Positions 15,855 to 23,622 of a stretch of 64,000 nucleotides of DNA are shown piece by piece; within the stretch, counting starts at the first letter, position 1; each line of letters starts with the position of its first letter. The stretch comes from CBDFHJ01 sp965247635 (GTDB taxonomy: Bacteria > Chloroflexota > Dehalococcoidia > Lucifugimonadales > Australimonadaceae). The stretch covers positions 124,001 to 188,000 of the forward strand of contig CBDFHJ010000007.1 in assembly GCA_965247635.1 (NCBI GenBank), read 5' to 3'. The position numbers and the translations under genes were made by a program. The notes beneath the pieces are model-generated. The model had not been told where the DNA came from, did no database searches, and saw only the letters and a program-made list of their open reading frames with translations.

Positions 15855-16127
15855 GTGATGGAAGAGACCAACACTAGGTTGTTCGTAGGTAACCTCCCGT
15901 TTCGAGCGTCGCGAGAAGAGCTCGAGGAGCTGTTCGCTCAGGCGGGGACCGTAGTCTCCGTCCATATCCCCACCGACCGTGAGACCGGACGGCCCCGTGG
16001 ATTTGGCTTCGTTGAGATGGGTGAGCTCTCAGAGCTGGAGCGGGCCGTCGAGCTGTTCAATGGCTACTCGATGGATGGTCGGGCGCTGGTAGTCAACCAG
16101 GCCAGGCCCCGCCAAGAGCGCCGCTAA
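15855..16127 (+). CDS. RRM-domain RNA-binding protein
   Basis: 90 residues forming one RNA recognition motif: RNP2 L-F-V-G-N-L (residues 9-14) and RNP1 R-G-F-G-F-V-E-M (about 48-55), ending with a short basic tail R-P-R-Q-E-R-R. Stand-alone RRM proteins occur in cyanobacteria and several other phyla, often induced by cold or stress, and bind single-stranded RNA. GTG 15855 is 9 nt from GGAGG; ATG 15858 is the alternative. An overlapping 12-codon open frame starts at 15839 in another frame and could act as a leader peptide. Confidence 0.88.
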   Translation: MMEETNTRLFVGNLPFRASREELEELFAQAGTVVSVHIPTDRETGRPRGFGFVEMGELSELERAVELFNGYSMDGRALVVNQARPRQERR

Positions 16128-16154
16128 CACCCCCTCACGCCAAGGACCTCGTTC

Positions 16155-16198
16155 CAGCCACTTACAACGCTGGCCAGGATAGCTCTGGCCGGTGGCTG
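16155..16198 (+). terminator. Hairpin downstream of the RRM gene
   Basis: CAGCCAC (16155-16161) pairs with GTGGCTG (16192-16198), and GGCCAG/CTGGCC forms an inner stem. Only a short T run follows, so a rho-independent terminator is plausible but not certain. Confidence 0.4.
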
Positions 16199-16348
16199 TT
16201 GCATTGGAAGGCGCTTGTCGGCCGCAAAACACGCCGTGGCTAGCGAACACTCGAAGGCGGGAGTCTGGCACGTGGCAGGGTGGGTCGGGTAGCCGCTCAG
16301 GTGAGGGAGTCGGGGATACGGCGCAGGGACGGCTGGGCCGCCGACAGG

Positions 16349-16774
16349 CTAGTCGCGGTTAACCCAGCGCCAGAGCCGTTCCAGGGGGTTCCTGCGTCCG
16401 GAAGGTGGACCATCCTCTATGCTGCGCCCGCGCCACCGACGCTCGATGGACCGGCGGGGCCTGGTGAAGAAGATGACGTACGCGGCGATAAACAGGCCAA
16501 CGCCCGTCCAGGTAAGCGGGCCAGCGATGCCAGGAATCGCGCTGCGTAGCACCATGGCGGCAAGCAGCAAGACGATTCCGGTAAGCAGTAACCGGCCCGG
16601 AGAGATCCCGATTGGGATCAAAGAGAGGAGTCCTCTGCGGCCCCCTCTCGAGCGTCGCGGTGGGGATGCTTGGTCGGCCGGGCTGCGAACCGGGCGGCCG
16701 CCCTTCTCCGCTGGCGCTTCAGCGTTTACTTGGTCGAGGATCTCTTCGATTTCCCGCTGATACCGCTGTGACAC
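16349..16774 (-). CDS. Small membrane protein of unknown function
   Basis: 141 residues. A charged N-terminus (acidic helix then a basic R/G/P-rich stretch, about 1-48) leads into two hydrophobic helices (about 58-77 and 86-104) and a basic, arginine-rich C-terminal tail. The plan suggests a two-helix inner-membrane protein with both ends in the cytoplasm. No family recognised. Confidence 0.55.
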   Translation of the reverse strand: MSQRYQREIEEILDQVNAEAPAEKGGRPVRSPADQASPPRRSRGGRRGLLSLIPIGISPGRLLLTGIVLLLAAMVLRSAIPGIAGPLTWTGVGLFIAAYVIFFTRPRRSIERRWRGRSIEDGPPSGRRNPLERLWRWVNRD

Positions 16775-17176
16775 GACGGCCCTCTGCGAACTACCCTCTT
16801 CCTACCTTGCCGGCCATCACTGGGTCTCAGAGCCGAGATCTGTGCGCCTGCCCAAAGCGCGGACACCGTCCTTGTTATCGTACCACCACAATGGGCTTTA
16901 CAACAGGAGCTTTGCCCGTATTATCCCTTTTTGCTAGTTATCGTCGGCGCTGCCCATGCGTTGCCTAGCCGTGCGCTGGGTGAGCTCTGCCGGCGACGCC
17001 ACCGATACCAGAAAAGCATATAACGAAACGAACGCCGCTGCCAAGAGGGTTTTAGGCCCAAGTGCCTTCGTGCCACGGGTGCGGCGCCGCTTGCCGGCCG
17101 CGTGTATGGTGACCGGCGCTTATCGCGTTCCCAGGACGCCTTTTTCGCTCGTGGTCCGATGGGCCGCCAGGGTGGC
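16775..17176. other. Intergenic stretch without a recognisable gene
   Basis: Between the two minus-strand genes I see no supportable coding frame, RNA gene or repeat from the window's known families. It presumably holds the promoter of the membrane-protein gene that starts at 16774. Confidence 0.4.
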
Positions 17177-17470
17177 TTAGCCGACTACCCCAGCCCGGCG
17201 GAGCAGGTCCGGAAACTCGCTGAAGTCGGCCACCGGAGAGATGTCCGGATAGTCCTTCATGACGACCCAGGTAGCGTGGAGCGCCTCGAAGAAGGCGTCC
17301 TCGTTGGGCACGTCCAATATGATGGTTATCATGCGGCGGTCCAGCGAGAAGTACATTCCGAGGGGGTTGAGGGCCTGCCACTTGCCCATCAATTCTTGGA
17401 TCTGGTCCGGGTGTTGCTCTACCTCAATCCCCGTCTCCGGGTCTACGTTGGCCTGAATCAGGTACTTCAT
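17177..17470 (-). CDS. Small alpha/beta protein, possibly DUF3303-like
   Basis: 97 residues from ATG 17470, which has a GGAGGG site. Pattern: beta strand M-K-Y-L-I-Q-A-N-V, helix around I-Q-E-L-M-G-K-W-Q-A-L, then beta-turn-beta Y-F-S-L-D-R-R-M-I-T-I-I-L-D-V and a second helix. This is a ferredoxin-like arrangement as in small DUF3303 or YCII-type domains. No catalytic residue is obvious and the assignment is tentative. Confidence 0.5.
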   Translation of the reverse strand: MKYLIQANVDPETGIEVEQHPDQIQELMGKWQALNPLGMYFSLDRRMITIILDVPNEDAFFEALHATWVVMKDYPDISPVADFSEFPDLLRRAGVVG

Positions 17471-17608
17471 GGGTCCCTCCTCCGATCGCCGATGGTAATG
17501 CGCCTGGGACGGCGGCATGGTACGACAGGTCGGGGGGCTCGGCAAACAGGAGTTACGAGAATGCGGGAGGTGGCCGAAAGGTTAGTTAGTTGGGACGCGA
17601 CCTAGGCC

Positions 17609-18982
17609 TTACCCTATCTTCACGGGAACGTGCGCCTCCTCACACTCCGCGCCGTCCTCCTCCAGCTGCACGGTCATGTGGCTGATGTTGAAACGCTTGG
17701 CCATGAGGTGACGCACCTCGTCCAGCAACTGTTGGCGGCTGGCCTGGGCACATTCCGAAGTGATCACTACATGGGCGCTCATGGCGTCGTAACCCGGCGT
17801 GATGCTCCAAATATGGATATCGTGAGCCTCCATCACCATCGCAGAGGCTTCTATAGTCCGCTGGGCCTTAGCTACGTCGGTGTGCCGAGGCGCGGCCTCC
17901 AGCAGCACGTTGATGGCGTCGCGCACCAGGCGGTAAGAGGCAGTGAGGATGATGAATCCGATGGCCACACTGATGATGGGGTCAGCCAAAGACCAGCCCA
18001 TGGTGAGCACAAGCACGCCGGCGATAATGACCCCCACTGAGCCAAGGGCATCGCCGGTCACGTGCAGCAGCGCCCCGCGTACGTTGATGCTCTCCCGGGA
18101 GCCCCGCATGAGGAGCAGCCCAGCTATGGTATTGGCGGCCAGACCGAAGGAGGCGACCAGGATAACGATGCCCCCGCGGACCTCGGGGGGCGATGCGATG
18201 CGATGGCCTGCTTCCCAGAAGATGTAGCCAGCGATCGCCCAGAGCATTAGGCCATTGAGCAGCGCCGCCATCACCTCTACTCGCAAGTAGCCGTAGGTGC
18301 GTCTGGCGGTATTCGGCCGGTTGGTGAGCCAGGCGGCCACCAACGCCAGCCCCAGTGCCGCCACATCCGTCGCGCTGTGACCCGCGTCAGCAATCAGCGC
18401 CAGGCTCCCTGATAACAAGGCGCCGGCCACCTCCACCACCATGAAGACCAGGATAACGGCCAGCGCCCAGGCCAGCGGCCTCATACGCCGTGCCGTACCA
18501 GCCGACGCAGGGCCACGGTGGTGAGCGCTATGGGATTGCGAATGGCTCACGCAGCTCCCTCCCGCGTTACCAAGGTCTCTCTCGGGAGTGTGCTCAAGGT
18601 GCTCCACGGTCAGGGCTAGTAGGCTGCGCACGTGCTCGTCGTCCAGGGAGTAGAACACCCGGTTGCCATGCCGGTGGCCGCGGACCACCCGGAGCATGCG
18701 CAGCAACCGAAGGTGTTGGGAGACAGCGGGCTCGGAGATCCCAATAATGGCAGCTAAGTCGCTGGTGCATAGCTCCTGGTGGACAAGTGCGTCGACAATC
18801 TTCACCCTGCTGGGCTCCGCCAGCACGTAAAAGGTCTCAGCGATGCGGTCGTATGAGTCGGTAGCGCGAAGCGCGCGCAGGCCTTGGGCCACCCGCTGTA
18901 CGTTGGTGTCCTGGAGCTCGTGCGCCGGCTTACTTTCCGGTACCGACCCTGCGTCTTGATCGGCTAGAGCTGCATCAGTCAT
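17609..18982 (-). CDS. Fusion of ArsR/CzrA-like zinc sensor and CDF (CzcD-type) zinc exporter
   Basis: 457 residues in one uninterrupted frame. Residues 45-135 are an ArsR/SmtB winged helix (L-A-E-P-S-R-V-K-I-V-D-A-L, then I-S-E-P-A-V-S-Q-H-L-R-L-L-R). The last helix carries D115-x-H117...H128-x-x-H131, with the spacing of the zinc site of S. aureus CzrA (D84, H86, H97, H100). A His-rich linker (about 144-155) leads to a CDF transporter from about 168: six helices, H202-x3-D206 in helix 2 and H307-x3-D311 in helix 5, then a cytoplasmic C-terminal domain. CDF proteins export Zn/Co by proton antiport. Sensor and exporter are normally separate genes. It may be a membrane-tethered autoregulator; an operator-like dyad lies on its start codon. 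Confidence 0.87.
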   Translation of the reverse strand: MTDAALADQDAGSVPESKPAHELQDTNVQRVAQGLRALRATDSYDRIAETFYVLAEPSRVKIVDALVHQELCTSDLAAIIGISEPAVSQHLRLLRMLRVVRGHRHGNRVFYSLDDEHVRSLLALTVEHLEHTPERDLGNAGGSCVSHSQSHSAHHRGPASAGTARRMRPLAWALAVILVFMVVEVAGALLSGSLALIADAGHSATDVAALGLALVAAWLTNRPNTARRTYGYLRVEVMAALLNGLMLWAIAGYIFWEAGHRIASPPEVRGGIVILVASFGLAANTIAGLLLMRGSRESINVRGALLHVTGDALGSVGVIIAGVLVLTMGWSLADPIISVAIGFIILTASYRLVRDAINVLLEAAPRHTDVAKAQRTIEASAMVMEAHDIHIWSITPGYDAMSAHVVITSECAQASRQQLLDEVRHLMAKRFNISHMTVQLEEDGAECEEAHVPVKIG

Positions 18983-19020
18983 TAAGCAAGAACTTAATTA
19001 CTATTGCTGACGTTTGTCAA
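18981..19020 (-). promoter_or_regulatory. Promoter and operator-like dyad at the sensor-exporter start
   Basis: On the minus strand TTGACA (19020-19015) lies 30-35 nt before the ATG at 18982. ATTAAG/CTTAAT (18981-18986 and 18993-18998) forms an inverted repeat with a 6-nt spacer that overlaps both the start codon and the place where a -10 would lie. AT-rich dyads here are typical of SmtB/CzrA operators. The -10 itself is poor. Confidence 0.5.
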
Positions 19021-19040
19021 GTCTACCAATGGGCTGCCTC

Positions 19041-19691
19041 CTACAGCCCCAGCAGGCGGACCGACGTACGCGTCTTATACCGGCGGTTGAGGTCCAGCAG
19101 CAGGGCCGTCAGGGACTCCGAGTGGCGGGAGTTGTCCAGGCCGCCGCCGTCCACGGCCCGCAGGGTTCGTACCTGCTCGACCAACGCCATCACCTGCCCC
19201 TTCGCCTCCTCGGCATCGCCACAGACGATGACGTCACCCTCCACCTCCGTATCGGGGACCAGCAGGTCGTGGGCGCTCACGTGGTGAAAGGCGGAGACTA
19301 CCTGGCTGGTTGGCAACAGGCCGGCTACTTGCTGTGCCGCGGAGCCCTCCGGCACCTCGACTGGCCGTGGGCGTCCGCCTTGAAAGGTGACGGCCGACAC
19401 CACGGAGATAACCAGCTTCCCTACCAGCGACGGCGCCAGGGCCTGGGCCGTGGACGCCAGGCCGTCGTAGGGCGTGGAAAGCACGACCCATTCGGCGTCG
19501 CTGGCAGCGTCGGCGTTGGGGGCTCCGGTGACGGACGACCCGGGCCGAAGCGCCAGTAGCTCTTTAGCCGCCGCCTTGGCCCGGTCGGCGTCCCGGGAGC
19601 CGAGGACCACCGCATGGCCCGCCATGGCGAATCGCAGGCCGAGGCCTCGGCCCTCGGGTCCCGTACCGCCGATGATGGCGATGGTGGCCAT
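19041..19691 (-). CDS. F420H2:NADP oxidoreductase (NADPH-dependent F420 reductase)
   Basis: 216 residues from ATG 19691 after AGGAGG. The N-terminal Rossmann motif reads I-A-I-I-G-G-T-G-P-E-G-R-G-L, with S-R-D-A-D-R-A for NADP phosphate binding; later V-S-A-F-H-H-V-S-A and D-N-S-R-H-S-E-S-L-T-A-L-L-L match Fno. The enzyme exchanges hydride between coenzyme F420 and NADP(H), implying that the organism uses F420. A longer frame upstream to 19754 lacks similarity. Confidence 0.88.
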   Translation of the reverse strand: MATIAIIGGTGPEGRGLGLRFAMAGHAVVLGSRDADRAKAAAKELLALRPGSSVTGAPNADAASDAEWVVLSTPYDGLASTAQALAPSLVGKLVISVVSAVTFQGGRPRPVEVPEGSAAQQVAGLLPTSQVVSAFHHVSAHDLLVPDTEVEGDVIVCGDAEEAKGQVMALVEQVRTLRAVDGGGLDNSRHSESLTALLLDLNRRYKTRTSVRLLGL

Positions 19692-19938
19692 GGGTATCTC
19701 CTCCTGGGATGAGAAGCCCATTCTAGCCGCGACAGCGGTGGTTGACCACGTCAACCCCGTTCGCGCTTCGACAAGCTCAGCGCAAGCGGGGAAACCTAGT
19801 AGTAGGGTCGATCTCTACCATGAACGCAGGATGCCCATGCCGCTGGTTGCCCAGAGTTACTACACGAGCCCCAAACTAGCTAGGTGAGCCAACCTCTAGA
19901 TTATGCCCCGATGAACGATCAGCTAGGCTCTTACCAAA

Positions 19939-21549
19939 CTAGCTGTACCTAGTTGGGGCCTCAGTTCGAATCCCCCACTGTGGGCCGGACTTGACGAAAT
20001 CGAGAACCGAGGCCGATTCCCGCTTCACACCGTCCTTTGGCATGGGAACGGTGTACGTCAGCGTCGCCTCGTCTCCCACCACCTCGATGCCCTCCACGAA
20101 GTTGCGGATGAGGACCTTGCGCTCGGGGAACGTCCCCTCTTGCAAGAACTCCCGGAAGTCCGCCACGTACCCCTTGATCTCCTCGGTGGTCGGAAGCTCA
20201 ACCCTCCGCTGCTCAAGCTGGGTCTCGGCGTCCTCTCTCGCAGCCTCCAGTTGCTCCTCACGGTGCCTCAGCGAGAAGATTCGGGGCGACAGGACCTCCA
20301 ACGTCAACTCGCTCGTTTCAAGGGCCTCGTAGAGCCGCTCAAGACGCTTCCTCACGTCCCTTAGCTCGGCCTCGATGACCTCCAGCCTGCCGGACAGCTC
20401 ACCGGCCATTGCGTCGATCTCTTCCGCCACCAGCGTCACCAGCTCCACGATGGTCTCCTCGGTGAGGATTCGCTCCCGTATCTTCTCAACAATGAAGTCC
20501 TCCACCCTGGGGGCGTTCAGGTAGCGGGCGCTGCACGTCCCCGCTCCCTCCCGGAACAATGTCCCGCAGACGTAGTAGGCGAACTGGCCGCTCTTGGCCC
20601 CCTGGCCACTGTAGGGCCTGCCGCACACCCCGCACTTGAGCAAGCCGCTCAGCAGGAACTTGCTACCCACTCTACCGGGCCTCTGCACCTTCGGGGCACG
20701 GTCCCGCATCGCCTGCTGCACGGCGTCGAACAGCTCCCTCGACACCAGCGCGGGCCATGCTCCCTCCACTCGCACCGGGTCCTGGGCCTTCTCTACCTTG
20801 GTGGTTCTGCCCCAGACGGCGGTTCCGGTGTAGGCTTCGTTGGTCAGCAGGTAGTGGAGTCCTCCCTTGTACCAGCGCTTTCCCCGGTTGGTGATGCCCC
20901 GGTCGTTCAGGGTCCTGCATATCTCCTTGAGGCCGTAGCCGCTGAGCGAACTCTCGAATATCTCCTTCACCACCGGAGCGGTGGCGGGGTCAACTTCCAG
21001 CGTGGGACGCTCCTTCATCCCGTCGCTGACCTTCACCCGCCTGTAGCCGAAGGGGGCCTTGGAGCCGAGGAAGAAGCCTCTCGAAGCGGCCTCCCTCATT
21101 CCCCGGACAACGTCCTGCGCAAGATTTTCGCTGTAAAACTCATCGATGCTCCCGATGATGGCCTCCATCAGCTTGCCCGTGGGGGAGTCGTCGGCGTGTT
21201 CGGTGATGGAGACCACCTTGACACCCTTTCTCCTCAGCATGGACTTGAAAGCCACGGCGTGCTCCCGCTTGCGGGTGAACCGGCTGAACTTCCAGACGAG
21301 GATGACCTCAAAGGGAGCCTTCGGCTGGCTGCCCTCCTCGATCATCTCTCTGAACTGGGGTCTGTCCGCCACGCGTCCGCTCCCGGCCTCGTCCACGTAC
21401 TCGCGGGCGACGGAGTAGCCGTTGGCTCTGGCGTAGTCCTTGAGCGCTCGCAACTGGGCGGACACGGACAGGTCCACGTCCTGCCGGTCGCTGGATACCC
21501 TGGCGTAGAGCGCCGCAGGTGTGAGCGGCTGTAGGTGCTTCTTCTTCAT
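19939..21549 (-). CDS. Large serine recombinase (site-specific integrase) 1
   Basis: 536 residues: resolvase catalytic domain with Y-A-R-V-S-S-D-R-Q (nucleophile S19), recombinase domain (about 170-290), zinc ribbon (C-G-V-C-G-R-P-Y-S-G ... Y-Y-V-C-G-T ... C-S-A-R-Y-L-N-A), coiled coil (about 390-450) and C-terminal domain. It catalyses attP x attB recombination through a serine-DNA link. A strong AGGAGG site precedes ATG 21549. The last ~18 codons are read through the tRNA T-loop-like sequence at 19950-19985, giving the tail G-I-R-T-E-A, as often seen when a recombinase gene abuts an attachment site. It is about 60-70% similar by eye to the recombinase at 45312. Confidence 0.92.
   Translation of the reverse strand: MKKKHLQPLTPAALYARVSSDRQDVDLSVSAQLRALKDYARANGYSVAREYVDEAGSGRVADRPQFREMIEEGSQPKAPFEVILVWKFSRFTRKREHAVAFKSMLRRKGVKVVSITEHADDSPTGKLMEAIIGSIDEFYSENLAQDVVRGMREAASRGFFLGSKAPFGYRRVKVSDGMKERPTLEVDPATAPVVKEIFESSLSGYGLKEICRTLNDRGITNRGKRWYKGGLHYLLTNEAYTGTAVWGRTTKVEKAQDPVRVEGAWPALVSRELFDAVQQAMRDRAPKVQRPGRVGSKFLLSGLLKCGVCGRPYSGQGAKSGQFAYYVCGTLFREGAGTCSARYLNAPRVEDFIVEKIRERILTEETIVELVTLVAEEIDAMAGELSGRLEVIEAELRDVRKRLERLYEALETSELTLEVLSPRIFSLRHREEQLEAAREDAETQLEQRRVELPTTEEIKGYVADFREFLQEGTFPERKVLIRNFVEGIEVVGDEATLTYTVPMPKDGVKRESASVLDFVKSGPQWGIRTEAPTRYS
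19945..19988. other. Putative attachment site (tRNA T-loop-like) at the end of recombinase 1
   Basis: 'cctcagttcgaatccccca' contains the T-loop consensus GTTCGAATC, but the flanking would-be stems (CTCAG and CCCCC) do not pair. That could be a hybrid site formed by crossover within the loop, or chance. It overlaps the 3' end of the recombinase gene. Confidence 0.35.
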
Positions 21550-21634
21550 GCTGTCCTCCTTGAGTGGATTGGTTAATCGTCAAGAGATTCGAAATGTGCC
21601 CCAGACAATGGCATACTTGTCCAAGATGCTTGGC

Positions 21635-22270
21635 TTACTCCCTCCCCGGGGGCAACGGGTCCTGCTCACTGGCCAACGCCTGAGACTCCCGAATAGACAG
21701 TCCTCGACTGGTCTTGTCTCCCCAAAGGCTCTTGACGTAGTTGAGCACCTCGACAATCTCTTCGTGGCTGAGCTGGTCCCCAAATGCAGGCATACCGCTC
21801 TTGAAGCTCGGATAGCTCGGGTCTTCCAGTAGCTTCCCGCCCTTGCTGACGATTCGATACAGGAGACCGTCTGAATGGTGCCACGTGTGGCCGTCGCCGT
21901 TGAGCGGTGGCGCTGGAAGCGTGCCGTCAGCCTTTTTGATATGCCAGTCGGGCTGACCTTCGGCAGCGACTCCATGACACACAGCGCAGTTCGCGACGAA
22001 CAGCTCTCGCCCTGTTGAAGAGGCCAGAGGAGGAGAGTAGACTCTGCTGTCTGTTGGACTGTTGTCTCCGTTTGGTGAGGGAGAGCAGGCGGTCAACAAG
22101 ACGAAGACCAGCATCAATGTGGCGAAAGCGGCGGCGTAGCTGCCTAACCCCACAACGATGGCGTGCAGGCAACAAACTACCGGCACGGTTCCCCGCTTGT
22201 GTATCACCGCACCAAACCTGCTGGGGACACTGTAGCTTCTGGCTGATTGTGGATGTTTCTTCACACTCAA
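21635..22270 (-). CDS. Monohaem c-type cytochrome, membrane-anchored lipoprotein
   Basis: Up to 211 residues. A hydrophobic segment ends in a lipobox-like V-L-L-T-A-C-S-P, followed by a class I cytochrome c domain with haem motif C-A-V-C-H and a distal methionine in K-S-G-M-P-A-F-G-D, then the final helix L-S-H-E-E-I-V-E-V-L-N-Y-V-K-S-L-W. It should carry electrons outside the membrane. The start is uncertain: TTG 22270 follows directly on the PIN gene stop, but a GTG at about 22207 would give a more usual signal peptide. No oxidase or partner is adjacent. Confidence 0.8.
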   Translation of the reverse strand: MSVKKHPQSARSYSVPSRFGAVIHKRGTVPVVCCLHAIVVGLGSYAAAFATLMLVFVLLTACSPSPNGDNSPTDSRVYSPPLASSTGRELFVANCAVCHGVAAEGQPDWHIKKADGTLPAPPLNGDGHTWHHSDGLLYRIVSKGGKLLEDPSYPSFKSGMPAFGDQLSHEEIVEVLNYVKSLWGDKTSRGLSIRESQALASEQDPLPPGRE

Positions 22271-22693
22271 CTATCTGTCCACCAGTTCGATGCGATCGCC
22301 GTAACGTCGAAAGTCTGAGACGTTGAACGTCAATAGCCTGCGCTCCCCATGCGCCAGCATGGTTGCGACGATGTTGGCGTCGTGAATCTGCCGTCCCCCC
22401 GCGGGAATCTCTCGACACAGCCCCACGAGCGATTCGGTCACCACGGGACCGTCCTCGAGTATCTCGAAGCTGCCTATCAGCCTGCTCACGTCATCCAGGG
22501 CATCCTCACGGGTGATGGCCACCGTCCAGGTCTGCGGTCGAGTGACGACGGCCAGGTACTCTCGTATCACCTGACGGCTGATCCTTAGCGGTTCGGGGTC
22601 TCGAAAAGCGCGTTCCAAGCTGGCCCTGGCCGCGTCGTGGTCCGGCGCGCTGGGGACACGGGACTTCACCAGCACGTTCGTGTCTATGAACAT
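22271..22693 (-). CDS. PIN-domain ribonuclease, VapC-like toxin
   Basis: 140 residues from ATG 22693. PIN acidic residues appear in M-F-I-D-T-N-V-L (first Asp), I-R-E-Y-L-A-V (Glu), I-H-D-A-N-I-V-A-T (Asp) and F-N-V-S-D-F (last Asp). PIN toxins cleave tRNA, rRNA or mRNA. It begins 7 nt after the stop of the gene at 22701-23105, whose last codons supply its GAGGAGAGG ribosome site, so the two genes are co-translated. The upstream partner is not a classical VapB; see that entry. Confidence 0.83.
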   Translation of the reverse strand: MFIDTNVLVKSRVPSAPDHDAARASLERAFRDPEPLRISRQVIREYLAVVTRPQTWTVAITREDALDDVSRLIGSFEILEDGPVVTESLVGLCREIPAGGRQIHDANIVATMLAHGERRLLTFNVSDFRRYGDRIELVDR

Positions 22694-22700
22694 GGCGGGA

Positions 22701-23105
22701 CTAAACCCTCTCCTCGTAGAGATCCTCACGTCTGAGGCTCAGACCTTCCGGCCACACCGCGGTGGGGTGGACGGGCCACGCCTCGTCGAGAGAGAGCCTG
22801 GGTATGGGCTTCGTGTGCGTTCGCCGGAACAGCAGCATCTCGCCATCCATATCGACCTCCGCCGTCTCCCAGCCGGCGACGCTCCAGGCAAGGGCGTGGC
22901 TGTGGCCATTGCCGCCTCTCTGATTTCCCCACCAGGGCCGGTGCAGCCGTGCGGACGGAGGCAGCTCGAATCCGATGACTGCCTCGACCTCGTTGAAGGA
23001 GGTCCTCCACTCCTGCACCTGAAGACTGGTCAGGTACGTGTACAGTCTCTGGTACTTGCCCCGAATCACCATCTCCAGGTACTTGTCCTTCTGGTCTACG
23101 GCCAT
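22701..23105 (-). CDS. DUF7662-like protein, candidate antitoxin of the PIN gene
   Basis: 134 residues. The core reads Y-L-T-S-L ... F-N-E-V-E-A-V-I-G-F-E-L-P-P-S-A-R-L-H-R-P-W-W-G-N and later A-W-S-V-A-G-W-E-T, the signature of the widespread uncharacterised DUF7662-type family (L-P-x-S-A-R-x-H-x-x-W-W-x-N). It lies first in a two-gene operon with a PIN nuclease and has its own promoter with an inverted repeat (23170-23184), as expected for a DNA-binding antitoxin. A strong AAGGAGG site precedes ATG 23105. The antitoxin role is inferred from position only. Confidence 0.65.
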   Translation of the reverse strand: MAVDQKDKYLEMVIRGKYQRLYTYLTSLQVQEWRTSFNEVEAVIGFELPPSARLHRPWWGNQRGGNGHSHALAWSVAGWETAEVDMDGEMLLFRRTHTKPIPRLSLDEAWPVHPTAVWPEGLSLRREDLYEERV

Positions 23106-23159
23106 GTCGTGCCTCCTTCGTTTTAGCTTGCCCTAACCGGAGGGTAGACGTCGACATAT

Positions 23160-23188
23160 ATTGTAGTGAGTTAGTGACTCTAACACAA
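23160..23188 (-). promoter_or_regulatory. Promoter with dyad for the DUF7662-PIN operon
   Basis: Minus strand: TTGTGT (23188-23183), 17-nt spacer, TACAAT (23165-23160). The spacer contains GTTAG-tgact-CTAAC (23170-23184), a possible autoregulatory operator. Confidence 0.55.
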
Positions 23189-23579
23189 GCGCCTAGACAA
23201 CGGCAACGGACCGGGTAGGGCTCACACGCACAGCCCCCCCTCAGAAGGCGTGAGATGCCAGGGGTCGCTGGCGGTGTCACACCCGTGTACAGGAGATCGC
23301 ACGGGGCGGCAAGTTGCAGTTCGGGCGATTCCGTAGCTGAAATCGGGGTGAATGGGGCATCCTGCTAAATCGGAGCGAGCAATTTGATTCCGGTACTCGT
23401 TCCACCCCTACTGGACAGTCGCAGCTACGAAAGTGGACAAAATGGCAGTGGCGTTCGCGGACGTGATTGGAACATGGACTTTGGACTGCGTGATGGGGCA
23501 TCGGCAGCTACGGATTGGGGAAAGTGGAACATCGACGCGTAAGAGAGGCGGATGGGGTTGGAAGAACCGGAGGTCCGGG
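23189..23579. other. Intergenic stretch without a recognisable gene
   Basis: Between the toxin operon promoter and IS copy 2 I see no supportable gene, RNA or known repeat. Short open frames here lack family similarity. Confidence 0.4.
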
Positions 23580-23622
23580 TGTTAGCAACCAGCAAAAGTG
23601 GGACACATTGGGAGCCGAGAGA

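Noticed and set aside
23277..23501. 74-codon minus-strand frame in the gap before IS copy 2
   Set aside because: Arg/Cys-rich composition without a start signal or similarity.
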